Shown: piece by piece, positions 8,686 through 19,074 of the stretch
Numbering within the stretch: the first letter of the stretch is position 1
Layout of the letters: every line of letters begins with the position of its first letter
Source: Lysobacteraceae bacterium
GTDB taxonomy: Bacteria > Pseudomonadota > Gammaproteobacteria > Xanthomonadales > Xanthomonadaceae
DNA length: 64,000 nucleotides
Assembly (NCBI GenBank): GCA_031263725.1
Contig: JAISFF010000036.1
Location: 1 to 64,000 of the forward strand
Direction: 5' to 3'
Notes under the pieces: model-generated
The model's input: only the letters and a program-made list of their open reading frames with translations
What the model was told of the DNA's origin: nothing
Databases searched by the model: none
Program-made: the position numbers and the translations under genes

Positions 8686-9518
8686 GCCGCGAGGTTGGCG
8701 CATCCCGGTTCAATGCCGTGGCGGTCAATCTGTGCCTGTTGCTGCTGGCGCTGGTCAGCCTGGCGCCGCTGCTGTGGATGCTGTCGGTTTCCTTCATGCC
8801 CGCCGGGCAAGCCAGTGGATTCCCGCCGCCGCTGTTGCCGACCGACGCCACGCTGGAGAATTATAGGGAACTGTTTGCACGCGGGGGAATGGGTGGTTAC
8901 TTCCTCAACAGCGTGCTGGTGTCCTGTTCGGTCACGTTGCTGTCGCTGCTGTTCAACGCGATGGCCGGCTATGCGTTCGCGAAGCTGAAGTTTCGCGGCC
9001 GCGAGCGTACCTTCCAGATATTGCTGGCGGCGCTGGTCGTTCCCGGCCAGGTCGCGATGCTGCCGTTATTCCTGGTGATGAAGCAACTGGGGTTGGTGAA
9101 CAGCTTCGGCGGCGTGATCGTTCCCGGCATGGCGACGGTGTTCGGTATCTTTCTGGTGCGCCAGTACGCGCGCTCGATTCCTGACGAACTGCTGGAAGCG
9201 GCCCGGATCGATGGTGCCGGAGAAATGCGGATTTTTTTCCAGATCGTACTGCCGATGCTGAAGCCGGTTCTGGTGACATTGACCATCTTTACTTTCATGG
9301 CGGCATGGAACGATTTCATGTGGCCGCTGATCGTGTTGACCGATCAGGAACACTACACCTTGCCGGTCGCGCTGGCGGCGCTGTCCCGGGAACATATCCA
9401 GGATGTGGAAATGATGATGGCCGGCGCGGTTGTGACCGTGCTGCCGGTGTTGCTGCTGTTCCTGTTGTTGCAGCGTTACTATATCCAAGGCCTTTTGCTG
9501 GGGAGTGTGAAGGGGTGA
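8682..9518 (+). CDS. Sugar ABC transporter permease (MalG/UgpE type)
   Basis: 278-aa second permease with about six helices. The EAA loop is EAARIDGAGEMRIFFQIVLPML. Its ATG overlaps the stop of the first permease. The transporter half-operon ends here and is followed by the 120-bp tandem repeats rather than by an ATPase gene. Confidence 0.93.
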   Translation: MSREVGASRFNAVAVNLCLLLLALVSLAPLLWMLSVSFMPAGQASGFPPPLLPTDATLENYRELFARGGMGGYFLNSVLVSCSVTLLSLLFNAMAGYAFAKLKFRGRERTFQILLAALVVPGQVAMLPLFLVMKQLGLVNSFGGVIVPGMATVFGIFLVRQYARSIPDELLEAARIDGAGEMRIFFQIVLPMLKPVLVTLTIFTFMAAWNDFMWPLIVLTDQEHYTLPVALAALSREHIQDVEMMMAGAVVTVLPVLLLFLLLQRYYIQGLLLGSVKG

Positions 9519-9550
9519 GGAAGCGCGCTTGCGAGCCATTGGCTCGCGCG

Positions 9551-9910
9551 CTTCCGAACGCCCGGCCATGGATGGCCGGGCCGGAGTATCCGGAGCCGAG
9601 ATGCTGCGCCATGGATGGCATTGAGGATGTATGCAGCATGGGAGCGCGCTAGTGGGCACTGCTCGCTGCGCTTCCGAACGCCCGGCCATGGATGGCCGGG
9701 CCGGAGTATCCGGAGCCTAGATGCTGCGCCATGGATGGCATTGAGGATGTATGCAGCATGGGAGCACGCTAGCGGGCACTGCTCGCTGCGCTTCCGAACG
9801 CCCGGCCATGGATGGCCGGGCCGGAGTATCCGGAGCCGAGATGTTGCGCCATGGATGGCATTGAAGATGCATGCAGCACGGGAGCGCACTGGCGGGCACT
9901 GCTCGCTGCG
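9551..9910. repeat. Three tandem copies of a 120-bp repeat with internal palindromes
   Basis: Copies at 9551-9670, 9671-9790 and 9791-9910 are in exact 120-bp register and differ at only a few positions; the third copy is the most diverged. Each begins CTTCCGAACG and contains CCCGGCCATGGATGGCCGGG (9-bp stem, 2-nt loop), then a second hairpin with outer arms ATGCTGC/GCAGCAT and inner arms GCCAT/ATGGC. Another CTTCCGAACG occurs alone at 9961. The period is a multiple of three, so reading frames run through it, but the implied peptides look non-biological. It resembles a REP/BIME-type array lying between the permease and the glycanase gene. Confidence 0.95.
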
Positions 9911-10062
9911 ACGGTCATGCCTCGGAGGCCCTGAAAAGCAAAAGCGGGCGAGGGAACTGGCTTCCGAACGTCAGCCTCCAAGGGGTGGGATCGGCGACGG
10001 AAAAGCATCATTTCCGATCCAGCGGACCGGCTTCAGCCAAGATGAAAACAGGAGTCCAAGGC

Positions 10063-13000
10063 ATGAAACGAGCGTGGTCGATGAGCGAATCCGGAGTCTT
10101 TTCCTGGTGGAAGCGCTTTCCGCTGGTCGTGTTTACATTGCTCATATCGAGCCTGTCGGCGGCGGAGGCGTACATGCTGGACGATTTCTCTAATCCCTTG
10201 CAGTGGAAGGTCGTCACTTCCAATCAGGTTTCCGGCAGTCTGCATCAAGTCGATGGACCGAGCGGCAAAGCACTGTGTCTGGACTATGACTTCAACGGCG
10301 TATCCGGATACGTCGGCATCCAGCGCGACCTGCCCATCGATTATCCGGAAAACTATCAGTTCCGTTTCCAGTTGCGTGGCGACTCGCCGGGAAACGATCT
10401 GCAGTTCAAGCTGATTGATGACGGTGGCGACAACGTCTGGTGGGTCAATCGCACCCATTATGCGTTTCCGGTGCAATGGTCCGAGGTTCGCTACAAGAAG
10501 CGGCACATCGACAAAGCCTGGGGTCCGGACCCGGATCGGGTACTGCGGCATAGCCGGAAAGTCGAGTTCACGATCTACAACCAGGTCGGAGGAAGCGGTT
10601 CGGTCTGCTTCGGCGATCTGGTTTTCGAGGCGTTGCCGCCGGAGGACCGCTCGCCCTTGACGGTTACCGCGACCTCCCTGTCGCCGCCGCCCGTCGATCA
10701 TCCGGAGAGTTCACCGGCCCTGGCCGTGGATGGCGATCCGGACACCGCCTGGCATTCGGTCTTCGGAGACCGGGAAAACGATCGGCTCGTTCTGGATCTG
10801 GGAAAGATACGCGAGTTCGGCGGCCTGACCCTGGCCTGGGATACGACGCAACCCGTCGATATCTATTCGATCGAATTGTCCGCGGATGGACAGCAGTGGC
10901 AGGAGGTCTACGAAACCCTGCATGGCGGTGGGTTGGATCTGATTCCGCTGCCGGAATCTGCGGCGCGCTATATCCGCATTTCACCGATCGGAGGATTTCC
11001 CGGCTCCGGCTACGCATTGAAGGAGGCGGTGGTCGAACCGCTGGAATTCGCCGCAACCGCGAACGATTTCGTCCGCTCGGTGGCGCGATATGTGCCAAGA
11101 GGTTGGGTGCCAAGGGCATTCCGTGATGAGCAAACCTACTGGACCATCGTGGGCATCGACGGCGGTGACGCGCAGGGACTGTTGGGGGAGGATGGCGCCC
11201 TGGAAGTGGCCAAGGGCGGTTTCAGCATCGAACCGTTCGTGGATATCGGCGACCGCTGGATCACCTGGGCGGAAGTGCAGAGCACGCAATCCCTGCAGGA
11301 TGGGTACCTGCCCGTTCCCAGCGTCGAGTGGATGCATCCGCAATTCGGCCTGCGTGTCACCGCATTCGCACAGGGCGAAAGCGAACAGTCGCAACTGTAT
11401 GCGCGATACCGGTTGAGCAATCCGGGCCCGACGAAGCGGACATTGCGGCTGGGTCTCGCGATCCGGCCTTTCCAGGTCAATCCGCCGAGCCAGTTTCTCA
11501 ACACCATTGGCGGCGTCAGTCGCATCGATCAGATCGAAATCAAGGACAAGGCGGCTTGGGTCAATTTCCAGCCGCGGGTTTATTGCCTGCAACCGCCCCA
11601 GGCAACGGCGATACTGGCGTTCGACCCGCTGCCTGGGGAAAACCGGGACATTCCGTTCACGGTATGGCCGGGAGGCAAGCTGGGGATGGATACGGCCCTG
11701 CAGGGCCGGTACGGACTCTTGTCGGGAATGATGATCCATGCAATCGAACTGGAACCCGGGCAGTCGCGCGAGATCGATCTGCTGATTCCGTTGCGTGGCG
11801 GGATGCCGTTTCCGGGCGGGGAATGGGAACCCGATGCGCTTCAGCAACAGGTCGCGGAGCAGTGGCGGCGACGACTGGACCAGGTAAGAATCAACGTTCC
11901 GGCGGCCGGGCGGCCGCTGGTCGATACCTTGCGCACGGCAACGGCGCATATGCTGATTTCCCGAATCGGGCCACGCCTGCAGCCAGGGACGCGCTCGTAT
12001 TCGCGCAGCTGGATCCGCGATGGCGCGATGATTTCGGAGGGGCTGCTGCGAATGGGCTGCAGTGAGGTGGTCGCCGATTATCTGCGCTGGTACGCGCCCT
12101 ACCAGTTCAAGGACGGGATGGTGCCATGCTGTGTCGATGCGCGCGGCAGCGATCCGGTGCCCGAAAACGACAGCCATGGCGAACTGATATTCACGATTGC
12201 CGAACATTACCGCTATACCGGCGACCGCGAATTGCTGGCCGCGATGTGGCCGCATGTGCAGGGTGCGTTCGATTACATGGAGAAGCTGCGGCTCAGCGAA
12301 CGCACCGAGGCCAATCGCGCGCTGAATCCGGCGTTCTATGGGCTGATGCCGGTATCGATCAGCCACGAGGGCTATTCAGCCAAACCGATGCATTCCTACT
12401 GGGACGATTTCTGGACATTGCGCGGCTACAAGGATGCGGTCGACATCGCCCGCTGGCTGGGCAAGGAGAGCGATGCGGAGAGATTCGCACGCGCGCGCGA
12501 CCAGTTCGGCGAGGACCTGCATCGTTCCCTGCGGCTCGCTGCGCAGGCACATGCCATCGATTATCTGCCGGGTGCGGCGGAACTGGGGGATTTCGATCCC
12601 ACCTCGACCACGATCGCCCTGGCGCCGGGAGGCGAGCAGGCACGGTTGCCGCAGGATCTGCTGCACGGCACCTTCGAGCGGTACTGGGGGCAGTTCGTGC
12701 AGCGTCGCGACGGATTGCGCGAATGGAAGGATTACACGCCTTACGAGTGGCGCAACGTGTCGGCCTTCGTCCGACTGGGCTGGCGGCAGCGCGCCTGGGA
12801 GGCCAGCGGGTATTTCTTCAAGGATCGCGCGCCACAGGCCTGGAACCAGTGGGCCGAGGTGGTGACGCCGACGCCGCGCAAGCCGTTCTTCCTCGGCGAC
12901 CTTCCGCATGCCTGGGTGGCATCGGATTTCGTGCGCTCGGCCCTGGATATGTTTGCCTACCATCGGGAGTCCGACCAGAGTCTGGTGCTGGCCGCGGGCA

Positions 13001-13266
13001 TTCCGCCCGAATGGCTGGATGGCGACGGCGTTGCCGTGGAGGGACTGAGGACGGCTCATGGCAAGCTGAGCTATTCGTTGCGAAGGGAAAACGGGAGGGT
13101 CCATCTTCATATCGACGCAGGCATCGCTTTGCCGAATGGCGGTGTCGTTCTGCCTTGGCCCTATCCGGAAATGCCATCGGGACGGTTGGAACGGGGAGAG
13201 GCGGAATGGAACGGCCGCGAGCTGCGGCTGACACGGGTTCCGGCCGAAGTAGTGGTTTCGCCGTGA
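10063..13266 (+). CDS. Secreted discoidin-domain protein with an (alpha/alpha)6-barrel glycoside hydrolase-like domain
   Basis: 1067-aa exported protein. The signal region (LVVFTLLISSLSAAEA) ends near residue 36. About residues 37-195 form a beta-rich carbohydrate-binding-like module starting YMLDDFSNPLQWKV. About 198-345 is an F5/8 type C (discoidin)-like domain (SPALAVDGDPDTAWHS, LVLDLGKIREFGGL, ARYIRISPIG). About 600-1000 resembles an (alpha/alpha)6 glycosidase barrel (RSYSRSWIRDGAMISEGLLR, DSHGELIFTIAEHYRYTGD, PFFLGDLPHAWVASDFVRS). ATG 10063 is preceded by GGAG at 10051. It probably trims the oligosaccharides handled by the upstream GH144-like enzyme and importer. GH family and linkage cannot be read from the sequence. 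Confidence 0.75.
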   Translation: MKRAWSMSESGVFSWWKRFPLVVFTLLISSLSAAEAYMLDDFSNPLQWKVVTSNQVSGSLHQVDGPSGKALCLDYDFNGVSGYVGIQRDLPIDYPENYQFRFQLRGDSPGNDLQFKLIDDGGDNVWWVNRTHYAFPVQWSEVRYKKRHIDKAWGPDPDRVLRHSRKVEFTIYNQVGGSGSVCFGDLVFEALPPEDRSPLTVTATSLSPPPVDHPESSPALAVDGDPDTAWHSVFGDRENDRLVLDLGKIREFGGLTLAWDTTQPVDIYSIELSADGQQWQEVYETLHGGGLDLIPLPESAARYIRISPIGGFPGSGYALKEAVVEPLEFAATANDFVRSVARYVPRGWVPRAFRDEQTYWTIVGIDGGDAQGLLGEDGALEVAKGGFSIEPFVDIGDRWITWAEVQSTQSLQDGYLPVPSVEWMHPQFGLRVTAFAQGESEQSQLYARYRLSNPGPTKRTLRLGLAIRPFQVNPPSQFLNTIGGVSRIDQIEIKDKAAWVNFQPRVYCLQPPQATAILAFDPLPGENRDIPFTVWPGGKLGMDTALQGRYGLLSGMMIHAIELEPGQSREIDLLIPLRGGMPFPGGEWEPDALQQQVAEQWRRRLDQVRINVPAAGRPLVDTLRTATAHMLISRIGPRLQPGTRSYSRSWIRDGAMISEGLLRMGCSEVVADYLRWYAPYQFKDGMVPCCVDARGSDPVPENDSHGELIFTIAEHYRYTGDRELLAAMWPHVQGAFDYMEKLRLSERTEANRALNPAFYGLMPVSISHEGYSAKPMHSYWDDFWTLRGYKDAVDIARWLGKESDAERFARARDQFGEDLHRSLRLAAQAHAIDYLPGAAELGDFDPTSTTIALAPGGEQARLPQDLLHGTFERYWGQFVQRRDGLREWKDYTPYEWRNVSAFVRLGWRQRAWEASGYFFKDRAPQAWNQWAEVVTPTPRKPFFLGDLPHAWVASDFVRSALDMFAYHRESDQSLVLAAGIPPEWLDGDGVAVEGLRTAHGKLSYSLRRENGRVHLHIDAGIALPNGGVVLPWPYPEMPSGRLERGEAEWNGRELRLTRVPAEVVVSP

Positions 13267-13353
13267 GCGGCGGCAATCGCGCGACTGGAGAACCAGACCA
13301 TATTGGGTGAACGACTTGTAGCCCAGGCGAGGGCAGGTGGCTCGACTCGCGTC

Positions 13354-13989
13354 TCAATCCCACGAATTCGAATACACATGATCGCGGAACAGCTCAGGCA
13401 GGCCCGATACCTGCTTGAATCTCAGGACTTCGTCATCGTCCATGCCCAGTTCGCGGGCGACATCCGCTTCGCTCCAGCCGGCCTGCAACAGTGTTATCAC
13501 GATGTCGGTCATCGGCAGGACGCCGTGTACGCCGCGTGCCCGGTTGTGGCGGATGGTGGCGGCTACGCGGTCGGCCTCGCTGCTGCGATCGGCGCGAATG
13601 ACAACGACCGGCAGATAGCCACGCAACCGCTTGCGTATGCGCCCGGTCTTTCTGCCCACCCTCTGCCTGTGGAAGCCATCGACGACGACGTATTGCGCAT
13701 CCTCTTGCTGGTGCGTGACGATGGGCTGCGTGAATCCGTCGGTGCCGATGGAAAGCTCCAGCAGCTTCATTTCCGGCGGCGCCACGGTATTGGGGTTGTA
13801 ATCGTTTCCCGCAACTTGCTCGGCAGGTACCCATTGCACGCAATCGACCGGCTCCGCGGCAAACGGGCTGTGTTCACGCAGTCGCAGCCGCAGGCCGTTT
13901 AGGGCTTCTATCCGCTGTGCCAATGGCAGTGCATCGAGTTCCCGGAACAGGGCTTCGGCCCGTTCTATCAGATTTGCTACTTGCGACAT
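13354..13989 (-). CDS. IbrB-like protein with ParB/Srx-type domain
   Basis: 211-aa protein. About residues 50-120 form a ParB/sulfiredoxin-superfamily nucleotide-binding domain (VPAEQV, GFTQPI at about 85-90, VVVDGFHRQRVGR). A helix-turn-helix-like region follows at about 160-197 (TDIVITLLQAGWSEADVARELGMDDDEVLRF). This matches IbrB, the ParB-like partner of the PAPS-reductase-like protein IbrA; the pair was first described as activators of immunoglobulin-binding eib genes in E. coli, and the chemistry is unknown. The start is supported by AAGGAG just upstream. Last gene of the IbrA-like/GNAT/IbrB-like unit. Confidence 0.82.
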   Translation of the reverse strand: MSQVANLIERAEALFRELDALPLAQRIEALNGLRLRLREHSPFAAEPVDCVQWVPAEQVAGNDYNPNTVAPPEMKLLELSIGTDGFTQPIVTHQQEDAQYVVVDGFHRQRVGRKTGRIRKRLRGYLPVVVIRADRSSEADRVAATIRHNRARGVHGVLPMTDIVITLLQAGWSEADVARELGMDDDEVLRFKQVSGLPELFRDHVYSNSWD

Positions 13990-14419
13990 GCGCGCTCCTT
14001 GTCAAGGTGACCCAGTTTCCCCGGATGGATTGAATATGAAAGCCATGCGGTGTGCAGAACGGCGCGCATGTCCGTGGTACGCGCGTCGTGCATGCCAGGC
14101 CTGCATTGTCGATGTGATCGAGAACCTGCCGGCGCAACGCGCGGAACAGTCCATGTCCGCGCGCCTCGACGCGCAGGTAGGCATCACGTATGCGGGCGGA
14201 GTCGGCGAGCAGTTCCACGCTGATGAACCCCAGCACGCGGTTTTCCATTGCGTGACGGACAATGAACCAGCGATGGCGTGGCCCGTCGGTCAATGGATAG
14301 CCTCCGCAATCGCGACGTACCGTGGCACTGGCGAAAAAGCGCCCCATCTGGGCGAAGAATGCCGCTTCGTCATCGAATGACCGAAGCTGTTGGAATTCGC
14401 AATCCTCCAGCCGAATCAT
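13874..14419 (-). CDS. GNAT-like acetyltransferase, C-terminus overlapping the ibrB-like gene
   Basis: 181-aa frame. Residues 1 to about 143 look like a small GNAT N-acetyltransferase: FIVRHAMENRVLGFISVELLADSARIRDAYLRVEARGHGLFRALRRQVLDHI resembles the acetyl-CoA-binding strand-helix, with RGHGLFRAL in place of the usual R/QxxGxG/A pyrophosphate loop. It starts on an ATGA overlap with the IbrA-like gene. The last 38 or so residues are read antiphase inside the ibrB-like gene and look like spurious Arg/Ser/Pro-rich sequence, so the ancestral stop may have been lost. Substrate unknown. Confidence 0.65.
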   Translation of the reverse strand: MIRLEDCEFQQLRSFDDEAAFFAQMGRFFASATVRRDCGGYPLTDGPRHRWFIVRHAMENRVLGFISVELLADSARIRDAYLRVEARGHGLFRALRRQVLDHIDNAGLACTTRVPRTCAPFCTPHGFHIQSIRGNWVTLTRSAHVASSKSDRTGRSPVPGTRCTAIGTADRSPKRPAAATA

Positions 14420-15642
14420 TTGCCGTACTCTCCCTTGGCTATCATCGCCGCCGTATCGCGCTTGGAAAAACTGAATGACAGTGATCGAGCCATGTCCTGT
14501 TTGAGCAACGAAAGCGCCACGCGCCGCCAGGATGGTTGCGCCTTGCGGTTCTCCAGTTCCGGAACGCCGGCGTCAGGCCAGGCCGCAAGCGGATAGTCGT
14601 GTGACGCCCACCAGTTCATGAAGCTCTTGATACGGCGGACATAAACCTGGCGCAGCGTCGACGGCATGCTTTGCAGCAGGAACTGGCTATATTGTCGCCA
14701 GGTGCTGAAGGTCGGGGGCAGGCCCAGTCCGCCCCGATATCCCAGGAACCGTTGTCGGCAGTAGCGCGCCGCATAGTTCGCTCCCTGCACGCGTTTGACT
14801 ACCCGGAACCAAGTTTCGGGTTCCAGACGGTGGAACAGATCCAGTCCTTTGCGCTGATCGTCGCCGTAGGGCTGGCAGATGCGCATCTGCGAAAACGGCA
14901 CGCGCGCCAGATGCATATGGTCGTAGAGCCGGTTGTACGCATGACGGTGCTCGCCGGTGTAGCGCCACAGGTCCTCGAACTTCCAGTCGTAGATGGGGAA
15001 GAAGGTGACTGCACGGCTGCGTGATATGTTGCGGGTACTCCACGGGACGGGCGTTTGCGAGCCGGGCGGCATCCAGGCGCATTTCTTGGATTGCGCACGG
15101 TGTTTCACCGCCATGTAACGGTTCAGAGACTCATCGGAACGTATGCCGACGAGAATTGCCGTCGATACGTCGCGCGCCATCCACTCATTGAATTCCAAAG
15201 AAAATTCCTCGAATTCCATTCGATAGCGGTAGAAAGAAAAAAAATCCTGATCGCTGATCAGAGACGGATGCCGCGGCATCGGCCTGACCCAGTCCTGTTC
15301 GCGTCCGGGCTCCCAGGCGCACCAGAACGGCTCTTGCAGGCTGGATGCGTTTCGCAGATTGATGGGCAGACAGATCCACCACGGACGTACGTCTTTGCGA
15401 TCGAACATCTCCGTGACGTGCGCGATGGTGGACCGGTATTGCGCTTCCAGGTCGATGAAGAACGCATCGACAGGGCCGCGCCCTTCCTCGCGGGCAACTT
15501 CCAGTGCCAGATGCAGCGTGACCGAACTGTCCTTGCCACCGGAGAAGGCTACGCATACGCGCTCGAAGTGCCTGAAGATCAGGCGGATGCGCTCCTTGGC
15601 GGCGTCATGAACGTTGAGATTGCGGTAGCGCTTGCCTGCCAT
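14416..15642 (-). CDS. IbrA-like PAPS reductase-family (DUF3440) protein
   Basis: 408-aa ATP-pyrophosphatase-fold protein. The P-loop motif VAFSGGKDSS lies at about residues 31-40, followed by FFIDLEAQYRSTIAHV, as in PAPS reductase/DndC-type sulfurtransferase relatives. The C-terminal half (YGDDQRKGLDLFHRLEPETWFRVVKRVQGAN) matches the DUF3440 region of IbrA. It starts at ATG 15642 with AAGGAGAG 6 nt upstream. It is coupled to the GNAT gene (ATGA), then to the IbrB-like gene. Family members are predicted to activate a substrate with ATP. No Dnd or Ssp partners are present here. Confidence 0.85.
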   Translation of the reverse strand: MAGKRYRNLNVHDAAKERIRLIFRHFERVCVAFSGGKDSSVTLHLALEVAREEGRGPVDAFFIDLEAQYRSTIAHVTEMFDRKDVRPWWICLPINLRNASSLQEPFWCAWEPGREQDWVRPMPRHPSLISDQDFFSFYRYRMEFEEFSLEFNEWMARDVSTAILVGIRSDESLNRYMAVKHRAQSKKCAWMPPGSQTPVPWSTRNISRSRAVTFFPIYDWKFEDLWRYTGEHRHAYNRLYDHMHLARVPFSQMRICQPYGDDQRKGLDLFHRLEPETWFRVVKRVQGANYAARYCRQRFLGYRGGLGLPPTFSTWRQYSQFLLQSMPSTLRQVYVRRIKSFMNWWASHDYPLAAWPDAGVPELENRKAQPSWRRVALSLLKQDMARSLSFSFSKRDTAAMIAKGEYGK

Positions 15643-16495
15643 GTTGCATCTCTCCTTGCTCGTCGATCATGGGTTTGGCGCTTCTCCTGCTTGACCGGAG
15701 GGGAAACAAGCTTACCGAAGCATTGCGGCGGCAGGAGTGGCAGGCGTACGGATGCCTGTCATGACAAGTGCGGTGTCGACGCGTCCGAATAGTCGTTCGA
15801 TCGCGCCGGAACCACGTCCGCCGAATGGATGGCGAAGATACGGATTGCCCATCGCCGCGCTGCAGGCCTGAAAACGATACCGCTCGATTATAGGTGTACA
15901 TATGCATCGGCGCCAATCTGACAGGTATTGCTGCGGCAGACAACCCTGCATTCTGGAACGGAATGTACCGGCGGCCGATGGGGCATCGTCTGCGCACATG
16001 CGAAGCGGTGAGGTAGGCCGGATTGTGCCGGTATGTACTGCGAAATGCCCCATTCCTGCGCAGCAGGCCTGATTCATAAGCGCTGCGGTTTTGCTGCAAT
16101 TCCATGCCGCCGACCAGGCTTCGCGGCTTCTACAGTATGCGAACTTACAGTTTGATCGGGAACTGCCGGAGATTGAGGCCGTTCTCACGGGAAGTCGGCA
16201 GGTCGGTGAGCGTCAATGCGAATCCTGCCAACAGGACAGGCATGCAAGTTATCATGCAACACCGGAATTCCAATCGATGACAAACCCTCGCCCCACCTTC
16301 GGGCAAGCGCTCTTCAAGAGCGCCCACACATCATCCGTTCGTCCCTGATGGCATCCGTGGATGCCATTCGTTTCTGTATGTTTGGTATTTCATGTCATTC
16401 GGATTGGTTTTGGGTTGCTTTTCATTATGTCTTCTGAATTATCATTGGAATAAACATATTCAGATGTCTTGATTTTGAGTGGGATGTACCAGTGA
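15643..16495. other. 853-bp gap with no intact gene
   Basis: No frame on either strand shows a recognisable domain. It contains the presumed ibrA-like promoter at its left end, an arm pair AGCGCTCTT/AAGAGCGC around 16309-16324, a perfect short palindrome at 16348-16367, and an AT-rich stretch from about 16375 to 16480. Together with the adjacent Lrp relic it looks like eroded, formerly coding DNA. Confidence 0.5.
16348..16367. repeat. 20-bp palindrome (REP-like)
   Basis: ATGGCATCC-GT-GGATGCCAT is a 9-bp perfect stem with a 2-nt loop. Its core resembles the ATGGATGGCAT element within the 120-bp repeats at 9551-9910, so it may be a solitary member of the same repeat family. Confidence 0.5.
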
Positions 16496-16675
16496 AGCTC
16501 CGACGACATTGATCGTCACATTCTGCGCGAGCTTCAGCGCGACGGATGCATTGTGAATACGGACCTGGCCAGAAAAGGTAGGCCCGTCGTCGTCTCCATA
16601 TCTGCGAAGCGTGCGCCTGCTGGAAGATGCAGGAGTGATCGGACGCTATGCGGCGGTACTCAATCCGGATCGATC
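16496..16675 (+). pseudogene. Lrp/AsnC-family regulator remnant (frameshifted, 3' lost)
   Basis: From 16496 the frame reads SSDDIDRHILRELQRDG then IVNTDLARK, the helix-turn-helix opening of Lrp/AsnC regulators. After LARK the frame is lost; shifting by one base gives VGPSSSPYLRSVRLLEDAG then VIGRYAAVLNPDR, which is the rest of the Lrp DNA-binding domain (normally VGLSPSPCLRRVRRLEEAGVI). An in-frame TGA precedes the fragment, and nothing of the RAM ligand domain follows before thiC. So it is a dead N-terminal fragment with a one-base indel near 16575. Confidence 0.8.
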
Positions 16676-16702
16676 GGCGAAAAGGCGACACTGTCATGCT
16701 GG

Positions 16703-18788
<2,086 letters not shown>

Positions 18789-19074
18789 CCGGACAGTCTA
18801 GTGGCATCGGCGAGATTCGGGCAATGCCCGGAAAGGGACAGCGGCGCGTATGGCGGCTATCCGGTTCGGTGTCGGAGAGCTGAGCGAGAAATCCAAGGAT
18901 CGCGGATATCGGGCTGGCGGATCGTTTCCAGCCGGTGACAACCGGGGCCATGGCATCCCCGGATGCGTGGCTGCGCAGGACAGGACGGAAGCGGGAAGGC
19001 GGCGGCATCGTCAGGATCAGATGAAACGCCCGTATGACGATGTGGGAGGCGAATCCCTCGTCATCGCTTGTCGT
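18789..19074. other. 286-bp intergenic region
   Basis: Between the thiC riboswitch and the 3' end of the YhiN-like gene. It must hold the thiC promoter on the minus strand. No gene or clear repeat is seen. Confidence 0.4.

Noticed and set aside
9551-9910. CRISPR array
   Set aside because: The 120-bp units abut directly with no variable spacers, and no cas gene is near.
9615-10193. Repeat-protein ORF running through the 120-bp repeats
   Set aside because: It exists only because 120 is a multiple of three; the peptide has no plausible fold and the frame is lost before the next gene.
15712-16188. Minus-strand ORF of 158 codons in the gap after the ibrA-like gene
   Set aside because: No domain or ribosome site, and an Arg/Ser/Cys-rich random-like composition.
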